In this document: piece after piece, positions 22,701-31,965 of the stretch | How positions within the stretch are numbered: the first letter of the stretch is position 1 | Layout of the letters: each line of letters begins with the position of its first letter | Origin: Pratylenchus scribneri | Taxonomy: Eukaryota; Nematoda; Chromadorea; Rhabditida; Pratylenchidae | Length of the DNA stretch: 64,000 nucleotides | Assembly (NCBI GenBank): GCA_030063045.1 | Contig: JAQSEB010000041.1 | Coordinates: 620,001-684,000, forward strand | Direction: 5' to 3' | Translations under genes and position numbers: made by a program | The notes under the pieces: model-generated | What the model was told of the DNA's origin: nothing | Database searches by the model: none | The model's input: the letters and a program-made list of their open reading frames with translations, nothing else

Positions 22701-24961
22701 GCGTCGTTTATGACGCAAGTGCACACGTAAAAGGTTTCCCATGTCTTAATGACTGCCTTTTACGAGGACCTGTCCTTTTGCCAGATTTGGCAGGACTTTT
22801 GATTCGTTTCCGTTGTCCAAAAATTGCCGTAATGGCAGACATTGAAAAAGCCTTCCTAATGATCGAACTGGAACCACCAGAACGAGAAGTGGTTAAATGT
22901 CTTTGGGTGAAAGATCCCAAGAAGCCATTAACCAAAGAAAATCTCCAAATCTACCGATTTTGTCGTGTAGCATTTGGAGTGATAAGCAGCCCTTTCATCC
23001 TAGCCGCTGTCCTTAATCACCATTTGAAGAAGCACAGAATGGATGAGCTTATCGATAACACCTATATGGACAACATTCTAATGGAAAACGAAACTATTGA
23101 GGAAGCCATACCAAAATGCATCAAAGTTAAAGCGGCATTCCAAAAAGCGCAAATGAATCTCCGAGAATTCATTAGCAATTCAAAGGAAGTCATGGAAAGC
23201 CTTCCAGCAGAAGACAAATTAGAGAAAACTACATCCAAAATATTGGGTTTTCTCTGGGATACCGAAAAAGACTCATTCACTTTTACTTTCCCTACGAGTG
23301 ATCCAGCCTTACCGATCACTCGAAGACTTGTCCTAAGCACAATGGCTACCTTATATGATCCGCATGGACTCTTCGGTCCAACAGTTTTGATCGTAAAACT
23401 ATTTTTCCAAAAGCTTTGGGATGAGAATCACGAATGGGACAGCATTTTGCCCATAAGTGAAGAAAATCATTGGAAAGAAATCCAGAAAAGCTGGAAAGAC
23501 CAAACCATCGAGCTTGATAGATGGATTTTGGGACAAAATTGGAAGAATATCCAATTACACACATTTGTGGATGCTTCTCAACAAGCATATGCCGCAGCCG
23601 TCTATCTGAGAGTAGAAACAGAAGACGGAGTTAAAGTTGAACTATTGTTCTCGAAGAACAGATTAAGACCCAAGAAAGCCGGTCATACTTTGACCATTCC
23701 CCGAATGGAACTCCTAGCTATTCTAATTGGCATGAGAGCTATGAACTTTGTGAAAACAGAGATCAAGAAGCCAATAATGGAAGAGCACTTATGGAGTGAC
23801 TCGCAAATTGCCCTTTCATGGGTAAAATCGAGCGATCAACAGCCACAATTTGTTCAGCGAAGACTCATTGAGATCAGAAAGAATGAACAGTGCAATTTTC
23901 ACTTTGTGAGAACGGATAAAAATCCAGCTGATCTTGCTACTAGGGGTATGACCCCGAAAGAATTAGCCCAAAGTAATTTATGGTGGAAGGGACCAAATTG
24001 GTTGACCACCGACGAATGGCCAGAAGAACTTAACTTCACTCTCGATGCAAAAAAGGAAGTTCAAGTAAATGAGATGAATTCATTCGTCGTTCAAGCCATT
24101 CAGCCAACTGAATCATTAATTCAGCTGGAACGTTTCCATTCATGGAACAAAGCCATTCGTGTCACACTTTATGTGATGAGATATCTACAAAAGAAATTTC
24201 CCACCAACAAGGAAAATAATCTTATATTTTCCAAAATCTCCACCAATGGAGAATTCACAGCCAAAGACTATTCAATGGCCAAAGCATTCCTATACAAGCT
24301 TGACCAGAAGCAATTTTCCGAGAATTTTGAAAAGCTTAATTGCTATTTGGATCCAAACGGAGTGGTCCGTTTGAAAACCCGAATTATCAATTGTGGAAAT
24401 TTTGATATGGCCAATCCTATTATCCTTTGGAAAAATTCTCCATTAACCAAACTCATCATTCAATACATTCATATTAAACTTTGCCACGGTGGCGTCGAAT
24501 CTACCCTTACTGAGTTTTTACTCAAGTACTGGTGTCCACAAGCCAGAAAGACAGTCAAAGGCATCATTTGGAAATGTTTGCCTTGCAAACGAATCAGAGA
24601 ATATAAATATGCCTTACCCCAAATGCCACCTCATCCAAAAGAAAGAGTTGTGCAAATTGCCCCTTTTAATACGATTGGGGTAGATTATCTCGGTCCAACG
24701 ATTACCAAAATCGCTGGAGAGAAAACTAAAGTATGGATCGTTCTGATCACATGCCTCAATACCAGAGCTGTTTATCTGGAGCCAACTCTTGATCTGACAG
24801 CGGTCAGTTTCATCAACGTTTTTCGGCGATTCATTAGCCGAAGAGGAAAACCAGACAAAATCATAAGTGATAACGCCACAAACTTTGTTCTAGCTAAGAA
24901 AGCATTAGAGCTAGTAACAGAAGCCAATTTGGAAGCCTCAAAGGAATTGAGTGGAAGCTAA
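19784..24961 (+). CDS. BEL/Pao Gag-Pol ORF1 (integrase truncated by frame break)
   Basis: The frame encodes 1,725 aa. The Gag region (about 1-560) holds a DUF1759-like stretch (FDGDIKQWPYFWQMFES, near 245-265) and three zinc knuckles, CSLCGMDNHIPSKC, CINCLSSGHKALDC and CTNCGGKHHFLVC. A DUF1758-type aspartic protease follows near 667 (VVVIFDPCSEKS). RT runs near 960-1,110 with YDASAH, a DIEKAF-type first aspartate motif and YMDN at the catalytic turn. RNase H is near 1,260-1,390 (TFVDAS, MELLAI, WSDSQIAL). The integrase zinc region is near 1,556-1,606 and two core aspartates follow (GVDYLGP, ISDNATNF). The frame stops at 24,959-24,961, before the third catalytic residue. Gag has three near-identical short repeats (NFENPRFPRT type, about 20,385-20,475). 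Confidence 0.93.
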   Translation: MPTSAGIRSQIGPALFHLKRHIQTARDMITGIPDEDEIEDRAEQIQTERSNLVRKINRIQELHNGWIHFMNGLEGDALRAEEDLFNRFPPPPDGEEVGDDWKHFMEIVANGREVVDEMDAHMELWENSTQIEEDQSQVNGPLDDVISPAPSVERFPRANNRSLNNSRRTNPTMGGTLRSFTAPNQIFHSVQSIPQNFVPQNFESTRFPRTNFENPRFPRTNFETPRFPRMNANFQPSAPPMTIKLPTLEMPHFDGDIKQWPYFWQMFESSVDSQPIAPIQKMTYLMNYLKGSAAHLAKGFIPSNDNYSILLKLLKERYGKSKVLTEQLQADLINLAEPNDSLNSLRKFGEELEIICRQLGDTAITQEQKVLTTMLKMKLPSSILHKLVEKEEESGKEWSLMDIRKELTRIISVKEEVQRCSKTLRGEASHKQNTSQNPNHFKGSKPANHQQKNPYEVNRSFLVQNNKPKKNGCSLCGMDNHIPSKCTKYPTPQTRSDRLKEQDRCINCLSSGHKALDCYSNKRCTNCGGKHHFLVCFRQKGDPDQRGQSQFQNRGNAPQNPSRDQQFSKQGRRFPNNQGKQTKPTGPIQSRSNGPIQTQSHLVHSAEEKNETIQSIDQGIETQQVQTYTTLSNLTKEPKGNKPEAFLMTRRLLVTAPSDRRIKIPVVVIFDPCSEKSCIADSLIKRLYPPKVGKVEDLEIHGIGGPLRDPIKCHSPIYAVQIRKANGKWEDFYLNRLEYISGRFRRAEWKYDQAITGLDEVKAAVEFSNEIPEIMIGARQFWKYVISQTKVIQDLFVIQTEFGPLLNGEADLNGENPNQAISMISINQENQEQMPKANAIEDFWSLETVGIKDDPAVNDDEDAVRQFDQSVKQLPNGRYSVRWPWKKPRMDLPSNFRMAYSRLSSVLTRLQASPELMDKYIENFNDQLNRGIIEVADGNFDPPKGPDKDLVKSHYREHFLPHHPVVTKWPKLRVVYDASAHVKGFPCLNDCLLRGPVLLPDLAGLLIRFRCPKIAVMADIEKAFLMIELEPPEREVVKCLWVKDPKKPLTKENLQIYRFCRVAFGVISSPFILAAVLNHHLKKHRMDELIDNTYMDNILMENETIEEAIPKCIKVKAAFQKAQMNLREFISNSKEVMESLPAEDKLEKTTSKILGFLWDTEKDSFTFTFPTSDPALPITRRLVLSTMATLYDPHGLFGPTVLIVKLFFQKLWDENHEWDSILPISEENHWKEIQKSWKDQTIELDRWILGQNWKNIQLHTFVDASQQAYAAAVYLRVETEDGVKVELLFSKNRLRPKKAGHTLTIPRMELLAILIGMRAMNFVKTEIKKPIMEEHLWSDSQIALSWVKSSDQQPQFVQRRLIEIRKNEQCNFHFVRTDKNPADLATRGMTPKELAQSNLWWKGPNWLTTDEWPEELNFTLDAKKEVQVNEMNSFVVQAIQPTESLIQLERFHSWNKAIRVTLYVMRYLQKKFPTNKENNLIFSKISTNGEFTAKDYSMAKAFLYKLDQKQFSENFEKLNCYLDPNGVVRLKTRIINCGNFDMANPIILWKNSPLTKLIIQYIHIKLCHGGVESTLTEFLLKYWCPQARKTVKGIIWKCLPCKRIREYKYALPQMPPHPKERVVQIAPFNTIGVDYLGPTITKIAGEKTKVWIVLITCLNTRAVYLEPTLDLTAVSFINVFRRFISRRGKPDKIISDNATNFVLAKKALELVTEANLEASKELSGS

Positions 24962-24985
24962 TCGCTCAATTAAGCCCATGGATGG
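24925..24985 (+). other. Frame break inside the integrase core
   Basis: ORF1 (frame of 19,784) ends at 24,961. The conserved remainder of the integrase core is read one base back in the frame of ORF2 (24,982). The two frames overlap for only a few codons around 24,935-24,961, and I see no X-XXY-YYZ slippery heptamer there. It reads as a one-base indel (mutation or assembly error), not a designed shift. I give only the position and do not rebuild the product. Confidence 0.8.
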
Positions 24986-27900
24986 GTGGATTTTATGAGC
25001 GTTTAGTTGGTTTAACCAAAAGCCACTTCAAGAGAACTCTCGGAAGAAGAATCTTGGCTTATGACCAACTTTGTACATTCATAGCTGAAGTCGAAGCAGC
25101 TTTGAATTCCAGACCATTAACCTATGTATCAGATGCAGCTGATGCACCATTACCACTCAGACCAATTGATTTTATCCATCCAAAAGCCATTCTTCATTTA
25201 GATCAATATTCCTGTGAGGATTTGGAAGATAAAGACAAATTACAGCCACATGAAAAGTTGGTTGTCCTTTGGAAAGGAACCCAAGAAGTTCTTGAAGGTT
25301 TCTGGTCCCAGTGGAACAAAGACTATCTTCTCTTATTAAGAGAAAAGTCAAAATGGAAACATAAAGGACCCAAACTACAAATCCATTCTCTACCCCAAGT
25401 GGGTGACATCATATTAATCGAGGAAGACTTAAGGCCAAGAAATTTATGGCCAATCGGAAAAATAGTGGAGCTCAATGGAGAGTTCCCGAACATTCGAAGT
25501 GTTAAAATTCTTATGCCAAATAAAAGAATTTTAACTCGACCTATTTCCAAACTTTGTCCTTTAGAAGCCAGTCCTGAGAGAGAGGACCATGATATCAAAG
25601 AGAATGAACCCATAGAAGTCATTTCTGAGGAAATAGACGATCAAACAGTTGAAGAAACTGATACTGAACCAGAAGTCATCCAATCAGCTGAAGCTGATGA
25701 TGTTAAGCAAACGATAAAAGACATTCCTCAAATGTTGACTAGAAGACAAGCCCATAAATTGGGAATTAAAGTCAACGCTTTTCTAACTCTCTTCTTAACA
25801 TTACTTTGTTTGTGTTTTGGGAGTATCCAAACTTATCCAGCCCAAATCCAAGCTTATCTTGTCCCAAAATGTACTGAATGTGCGATGTTTTGTACCTTGT
25901 ATGGATTACAAGTATATACTCCACCCGATATTCACAAAATTGAAATTTGTTGTGATGGAGAATGTTGGGTTAAGTCGAAGAATATACATAAATTCGACTT
26001 TGAATTATCCCGAGAAATGTTAATCCAGAACCATTCATGCGTGGGAACCTTTTGGGTCAACGCAGAAAGAAGTTTTAAAGAGACAATCCATTGTTCAGCC
26101 GTCAATTATTGCCTGTTGATTGATTGCTGGTTTTGTTTGGATTTTTTCGTTAATCCAAGTTGCAATCCAGAATTAGCCCCAATTATCTATGGACTCTTTA
26201 TGTCTATGGCCATAATTATATTCTTGATTATTTATTTTATTCTGAAGCAATTCATGTGCTGTTTCCAAGCCATGAAACTTATCACATCTCTCCTTCTCTT
26301 CCCATTTACTTGGTTACTTGGGAAAGAAGTAAAAGGAACCAAAATCAAGAATCATATCCGACTTGGATGGTCCAAAGCCAAACGAAAAGTCCGCAAAAAT
26401 AAATATGGAAGCCGACTTTTACCACAATTATTTATCATTTGCATCCTGTTTTCCCTTGTTAAACAAACAAGCCAAATAACCTCAATGGTTACCAATTCCA
26501 AAGACTGTGTGGATTCAGGTCAAACCCTGAATTGCACTGTTTCCCAAAGTACAACGATGACTTTATTGCCCATTGGACAGCTAAATACTTTACTCATTAT
26601 GGATGAAAGAAATCAAAGTTTGGGAACAATGTATTTCAAACTTGAAAGACTTTCTTTTGAATGTATTCAAAAGACAGATGCTTGGCTAAGATCATACTCG
26701 ATCGAACAGCCGTTAACTTCTAAAAGATGTCCATCCAAAGGCTCTTGCATTGATGACTTTTGTGATAAAGTCAGACCAAACACGAAGATAGAAGAACTAG
26801 AGAAAGCTAATTCATATCCAGGAGTAAGCCATTGCGTACATTCCTCTGGATTTTGGTTAGCAGGTTGTGGTTTACCGCAATTTAGCTGTCTTTTCTATCG
26901 CTATTATGCGAGAAGCACAAGCAAAGAAGTCTATGAAGTATTTCATTGCTTAGTGTGGGATTATAGAATCCACATCAAAACACATATTGGAATAAATGAC
27001 CAAAGTCTCGAAGATGCGAATTGGCAAGAAATTTCCCTTCACCCTGGAATCACCCAAAAATGGGGAAATATAAGCCTTACCGCAATAGCAGTGTCTTCAC
27101 CACCAGCCCCTATACTTCATTCCAAATTCATAACAAATGGCCATTCAATGGCGATCTTCGATTCATTTGTTGACCTAAAATGCTCTGATAAAGAGAAAGC
27201 AGAAAAATTCGATTGTATTCTATCGGAATCAGCTTGCTCCGAGTGCTATCCTAATCACGATCAACAAACAGTCGATTGTTTATGTCGCGATCAGAATCTC
27301 GAAGAGATGATCGAAAAAGATGATGCGCGATTACCACTTTCTATTGCCCAATTCACCTTCAAAAATGATGGCTCAAAGGTTTGGGCGGAACATCATTATA
27401 GTCCTATCCAGTTAAACTTAAAGTTCGAGAATTATGAACTTTGGACTAAAATCGAAAAGACGAAATGTTGGATAAATCCTAAAAGTCTTAATGGTTGCTA
27501 CAAATGTTTAACTGGAGCAATCTTCCAATATTCATGTCAAACAAATTGGGGTAATGCCCTAGCAAAAGTTTCTTGTAAAAATGGAATTTTCTTTGCTGTT
27601 GCTTGCAACAGAAATTTAACCGAAGGACAAGAACAAATTAACTTCTCTTATGGTGAAATCGATACTATCTGTGAAGTTGATTGTCCCGATGGCAAGACAG
27701 AATTCAAATTAACCGGAAATTTAATCTATATCCCTATCCAAAGTCTTATTGATTATAAGGAGAAAGCTTCAGAAAAAGTAGACATCAAAGAAGAAGAAAG
27801 TTGGTCAATTTATTGGACTTTCTTGCTTATATGGAATTTCCTCTTAAAACTTTATCATTGGATTCCATTTATCATAACAATTCTACTTTGCATACTCATT

Positions 27901-28008
27901 ATTTATATCTTCTTTTTACTATCTCCTATCCTTCGTGGATGGAGAACTACAGTAAGACTTATTTTACCCACAATTACCGTAATCCTCATATTTTTTGCCG
28001 GGGGAGGG
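24982..28008 (+). CDS. ORF2 part 1: integrase end, DUF5641-like domain, env-like glycoprotein
   Basis: This is the first half of a 1,998-codon frame. Residues 1-30 continue the integrase core (PWMGGFYERL at the start), and about 130-195 match the BEL C-terminal DUF5641 pattern (VGDIILIEED, ending ISKLCPLE). From about 251 (MLTRRQAH) an env-like part begins. It has a hydrophobic leader (FLTLFLTLLCLCFG), further membrane segments near 400 and 490, then a Cys-rich ectodomain with SGFWLAGCGLPQFSCLFYR, typical of phlebovirus G2/Gc-like domains, N-glycosylation sites, and a pair of membrane segments near 940-1,000. Related nematode elements are regarded as captured-envelope retroelements. Whether it is expressed separately by splicing is not visible. 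Confidence 0.85.
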
Positions 28009-28022
28009 TCCTGCGGACAAAA

Positions 28023-28155
28023 TGACGTCATATCCCATCAAAAATTCAAAATCGTCATTTCATGTCAAATTTGGCACGAAGCCACAAAGCACGCCCCTTT
28101 TCCGAGCCAAATTTGGCACGAAGCCACAAACCACGCCTCTTTTCCGACTATAAAA
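28023..28155 (+). promoter_or_regulatory. Internal promoter-like module after env
   Basis: In order it contains a perfect CRE palindrome TGACGTCA (28,023-28,030), two 42-bp direct repeats (28,066-28,107 and 28,108-28,149; each starts CAAATTTGGCACGAAGCCAC), then TATAAAA at 28,149-28,155. The repeat also appears in the protein as QIWHEATKHAPFP / QIWHEATNHASFP. The composition and order look like an enhancer-plus-TATA unit and not coding sequence, although the frame stays open. Inference only. Confidence 0.55.
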
Positions 28156-28248
28156 GCCGGGCAAAATCCTCACCCAGCATCATTTCTCATTGAGGAGTGT
28201 GAAAAGCTGAAGCAAGAAATTGAATTAATTCAAGCAGAAGAAAAAGAA

Positions 28249-30978
28249 ATGTGGGGAAAACCCAAAAACCGTCCTGACACTCCCTTAAGTTTCGGGAATA
28301 GTGGATTCCCAGAAAAGAAGAGACTTACCGGAGGCTCCGACTTAGACATTGAATGGAAAGTCGGAGACATCCGTACATCTGGCCGATTAGCCGATAAGGG
28401 CATTTGGCAACAGATGCCCAACTATAATTGGCGTAAAGTCGCCGATTCTCCCCGACTGATCCTTAAGGGATTATATCCTAGCCAATATAACAGTGTTGGA
28501 GGATTCGGCGGATTCGGCAACAGCCGATTCTCCACACAGAAGAACCCCCAGAAAGCTAAACAATCCATGCCAGTTTTCGGTGGCTTTGGAAAAAGCCGTT
28601 TTTCTACACCCCAGAATAACCCTAAAATTCCTAAGCCTTCGAGCAGTAAAAAGATCGAGATCGATTCATCAGACTCTTCGGATTCGTCCGATGATGAATC
28701 AGAAACCGTAAAGGAAGAATTTGAAAGGAAAATGCCAAAAACAATTATGACTCTTCTAGAGTACGCACAAATGTATTATGGAAATGGTTGGTCAAAGAGT
28801 GACCGAGCAAAAGAAGAGATCTTGAATGATCTCAAAATCTTTGATTCCTTCGGGATCAAGCTATTCACCAACCACTTAAAAGTTGCCCAACAAATTGCCC
28901 TGGAAGGTCATTTCACCAAGAAAGGAGCACACACCAAGCTGACAATGCCGTGTTGCTCGGTAGATGATTACTTCGGCCAAGGTGGCCTCTTTCTCAATAA
29001 GCCGGCCGAGCCGTGCTATAAGGTTAAGGGCGGCCTTCGAGGCACCGGCCCAACTTCCAAGAAAACCCAGAAAATCACGGGAAAATTTCCGTGGAAATAC
29101 CTCCATAACCACTGTTACTTATACCCACCGGAATTACTGGATTTAATTCCGGCGAATGAAACCCCACGAGTGGGTAAATTCGTGCCAACTTTTAAGAAGA
29201 AGAAGATTATGGGGATGAAAGAGGAAGAAAACCTCGAGAAAATTGAGAAAGTTGAGGCAAAATCACCTACCATCATAATGAATGATGAGGTTGAGGAAGA
29301 TCCCCAGCAAATGGAGGAAGAAAAGGAGGAGTCCCCTTCTGTTGCAACAATGACCATCAAAACCCACAAGAAACCGCTCATAAGCGGGTATGCCGGAAAT
29401 TGGGTCATTATTTTCTTGGCGACACTGTTTGCCCTCCTCTCTACTACTAACGCTTACCCTTTGAACATTCCATCCACAAAAAGCCATTTTCCAATGACCC
29501 CTTTTTCCACAACATTGGCCGAGTCATTGGCCTTGTTGATCCCATCAAAAAAGGAAGGAGAGATCCTTATCTCCTTTCCAACTTCAGCAGCGGATGGTTC
29601 TCTGGACCCTTGGCCCCAAGTGGGCGGACCCTTGATCCACTGGCCCCAAGCGGGCAGACCCATGCCAAACTGGGCAAAAAGTGTGAAAAATGATTCCCCA
29701 TCAGAGCCACAAAATCATTCATTCAAACCCACCACAATTCCAGCTCCCCTCAATTTATTTTCCTTCCCTTTATTTCCAGAATTAAATTGCCAAGTCCTTT
29801 TTTCTGATTACCTTTTATTTCCATCGAATAATTCATCGATGGCTCAACCTTCTGACCCCAAGCTTCTTGAGTCTTGGACTCAACAGATGAAAGAAAAGGC
29901 AAAGGCCAATATGGTATGCTCAAAGTGTAAACAGCCCGGGCATAGGTCCTCAAATCTGAAATGTCCCGCCAGAGCTAATCCATTAAGGGCAAACCTTACT
30001 CACCAAGTTACCCACCCAATTGGCCATAAATATCCTAGCCAAGGCCCTAAGTCCACCAGCCAAGTTACAACCAATCCAAAACCCAAAAAGTCACTTAGCG
30101 TTTCATCCACAGAAAGGCTTAAGATTTGGGAAGAAATTATGGGAGAGGAAAAGGTCCCGGAAGAAGTCCTTAAAGTGGACCCCCCAACTCAGAAATTGTT
30201 GGATAAGATCGATCCCTCTAAAATTGAACCAATTCCACCGCAAAAAAATCCTGACCCAACACCCATTATTCCACATGAAAAGCAGGATGATGAAAGCAGT
30301 GCTGTGTCCCTGTTGTCTGCAAAATCCTCTTCCTCCTCTTCTTCATCTCGAACTCGATCATCTTCCGCTGATTCGGTGGTTGAAGCTGAAAGGAAGCTCA
30401 AATTGGACACCCTCGCATTTGAAGCCGAAAAGTTGGCTTTCCGAAAGAAGCAATGGGAGGCCAACAAGACGACCATTGAGCCTAGCGTCGACCCCACGGT
30501 TCGAAAACACCCAGCCCTTACAAAACCCCCTACCGGGACAAACAAGCACCGACCCATTATTCCTCCCCCAATTATCCAATCACATACTAAGGTAAAGCCA
30601 AATGCTGGACAATCAGCCAATTTGCCATCTCAACCATTGGCCAATGTGCCTACTAACCATCCTCCTCCACGCATTTCCCAATCACAGGCAGACAGCTTTT
30701 TTTCGGCCATCCAAGTGCTTGAAACCACTTTGGACCATCTCGACCAGCAAAAGGAGATGGCCTACAAAATGGGCCAAAAGGCCAAAGAAGGGTTGGCCGA
30801 ATTACGTGTGTTGGCACGCAACATGAAAGGGAAGAGTGGAGGTCAACCACAGTCCAAGCCAACCGGGCCAACCTATCCTCAGAAAGCCCCCAATGCCAGC
30901 CAATACAAGATCCCATCCTTGCTTTACGACGATGTTTCCAAACCATCCTCCTCTTCCCGTTTCCATCCATACCAATAA
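28249..30978 (+). CDS. ORF2 part 2: extra ORF of unknown function downstream of env
   Basis: From an in-frame ATG at 28,249 about 909 codons continue to TAA 30,976-30,978. Features in order: FG-rich repeats (VGGFGGFGNSRF, VFGGFGKSRF); an acidic serine run after KKIEID (SUMO-interaction-like pattern); a compact Cys/His-containing globular part (about 28,740-29,180); a signal-anchor-like segment WVIIFLATLFALLSTTNAYP near 29,400; a zinc knuckle CSKCKQPGHRSSNLKC (CX2CX4HX6C, near 29,917); an SR-like run SSSSSSSSRTRSSSADS near 30,330; and a Pro-rich tail with a short coiled coil. I do not recognise it as any standard BEL/Pao domain. The zinc knuckle suggests a nucleic-acid or Gag-related role. It could be a captured gene or a second Gag-like product. 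Upstream in-frame codons may not be used. Confidence 0.7.
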   Translation: MWGKPKNRPDTPLSFGNSGFPEKKRLTGGSDLDIEWKVGDIRTSGRLADKGIWQQMPNYNWRKVADSPRLILKGLYPSQYNSVGGFGGFGNSRFSTQKNPQKAKQSMPVFGGFGKSRFSTPQNNPKIPKPSSSKKIEIDSSDSSDSSDDESETVKEEFERKMPKTIMTLLEYAQMYYGNGWSKSDRAKEEILNDLKIFDSFGIKLFTNHLKVAQQIALEGHFTKKGAHTKLTMPCCSVDDYFGQGGLFLNKPAEPCYKVKGGLRGTGPTSKKTQKITGKFPWKYLHNHCYLYPPELLDLIPANETPRVGKFVPTFKKKKIMGMKEEENLEKIEKVEAKSPTIIMNDEVEEDPQQMEEEKEESPSVATMTIKTHKKPLISGYAGNWVIIFLATLFALLSTTNAYPLNIPSTKSHFPMTPFSTTLAESLALLIPSKKEGEILISFPTSAADGSLDPWPQVGGPLIHWPQAGRPMPNWAKSVKNDSPSEPQNHSFKPTTIPAPLNLFSFPLFPELNCQVLFSDYLLFPSNNSSMAQPSDPKLLESWTQQMKEKAKANMVCSKCKQPGHRSSNLKCPARANPLRANLTHQVTHPIGHKYPSQGPKSTSQVTTNPKPKKSLSVSSTERLKIWEEIMGEEKVPEEVLKVDPPTQKLLDKIDPSKIEPIPPQKNPDPTPIIPHEKQDDESSAVSLLSAKSSSSSSSSRTRSSSADSVVEAERKLKLDTLAFEAEKLAFRKKQWEANKTTIEPSVDPTVRKHPALTKPPTGTNKHRPIIPPPIIQSHTKVKPNAGQSANLPSQPLANVPTNHPPPRISQSQADSFFSAIQVLETTLDHLDQQKEMAYKMGQKAKEGLAELRVLARNMKGKSGGQPQSKPTGPTYPQKAPNASQYKIPSLLYDDVSKPSSSSRFHPYQ

Positions 30979-31114
30979 GGGAAAAAGAGGGGAAGGCTTT
31001 AAGATTCATTTATTCCCAATCTTTTAGCTTTAAAATTCACCACAATTGCCTTTTGGCATCCATACCAAATATCCAATTAACCACACCAAACTTTGCCTTT
31101 TGGCAATATTTTTC

Positions 31115-31124
31115 GGCGGGGGAA
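31115..31124 (+). promoter_or_regulatory. Polypurine tract
   Basis: GGCGGGGGAA immediately precedes the 3' LTR, as expected for plus-strand priming. Confidence 0.75.
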
Positions 31125-31657
31125 TGTCTCCGACGAGAGGAAAAAGTAATTAAATTAAAAGACATTTTTCCCCACACTATTTTCCCTTTTACCCAATTTC
31201 TATTTTCGGGGCCAATCAATAATCACGTGGCCAAAAGCCCGCCTTCAGCCCCCTGGCCCCAGCCCTATAAAAACCAGCCAATTGCCCCCAAAATCCTCAG
31301 TTCACATTTTTTTTGTGGGCTCATTTCATTTCTTCCCTCTGGGAGCAAAAGCCAATTTCTCTCTTTCCCTTTTGGGAGCAAAAGCCAGTTATTTAATTTT
31401 CATTTGGGATTGCCCCAAGCCATTTACGGAAAAACACATTGATAACATTTTCACCTATTTTGTAATTTCTATTATATTTTGAAAATAGTAAAGTTCTTTG
31501 CGGAAAGCTAAATCTAAATTTATTTGTTGTTCGATAAATTTAGAGGTAAAAACTTGAAGCATTATTTGCTCTATTTTTCATTTATTCCCCTTTTATTCTA
31601 TAAGGTCTAAAAGGTAATTTTTGTAGGGTTGCAACGTCATTCAGTCCGTTGCCCACA
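31125..31657 (+). repeat. 3' LTR of BEL/Pao element
   Basis: 533 bp and colinear with the 5' LTR with two G-to-A type differences. It is followed by the CTGGT target duplication. Confidence 0.96.
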
Positions 31658-31662
31658 CTGGT

Positions 31663-31965
31663 ATTAAAATTTTTGAATGGGCCAGAAAGTCCAATTTAAA
31701 GCTTAAAGTTCGGTTTTTGGGGCCGAAAATTCTACTGTGGTGAAATAGTCTGACTTTGGGCCGAAAATTCTAATTCTGTGGCGGAAAAAACCGAATTTTA
31801 GGCAGAAAAGTCTGATTTTAGGTCGAAAAATTCTAATTCTATGGCAGTAAAAGCTTTTAGGCGGAAAAAAGTCTGATTTTGGGCTTGAAAATTCTAGTTT
31901 TGTGGTGGAAAAAGCCAAATTTTAGGCGGAAAATTTGACTGAGCCCGAAAATTTGGAGCACCCAC
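31663..31965. repeat. Imperfect tandem repeats (GGCCGAAAATTCTAATTCTGTGG type)
   Basis: About four degenerate 60-70 bp units with words TCTGATTTTAGG, CGAAAATTCTA and GTGGCGGAAAAA fill the unc-16 intron between the retroelement and the exon at 31,966. No coding signal. Confidence 0.6.

Larger units (their letters stand above)
19079..31657 (+). mobile_element. Full-length BEL/Pao LTR element with env-like and extra ORF
   Basis: This is a 12,579-bp element with 533-bp direct LTRs (TGTCTCC...CCCACA) that differ at only two positions (19,380/31,426 and 19,498/31,544). It is flanked by a 5-bp target duplication CTGGT (19,074-19,078 and 31,658-31,662). The internal order is gag, protease, RT, RNase H, integrase (ORF1), then end of integrase, env-like glycoprotein and an extra region (ORF2). 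It is inserted antisense in an unc-16 intron. Order and domains fit BEL/Pao; an env with phlebovirus-Gc-like features is known for some nematode members. One frame break in integrase suggests this copy is not autonomous. Confidence 0.96.

Noticed and set aside
24940..24965. Programmed -1 frameshift site in integrase
   Set aside because: No slippery heptamer or evident downstream structure, and the position (inside the catalytic core) is not where such elements shift; an indel is simpler.
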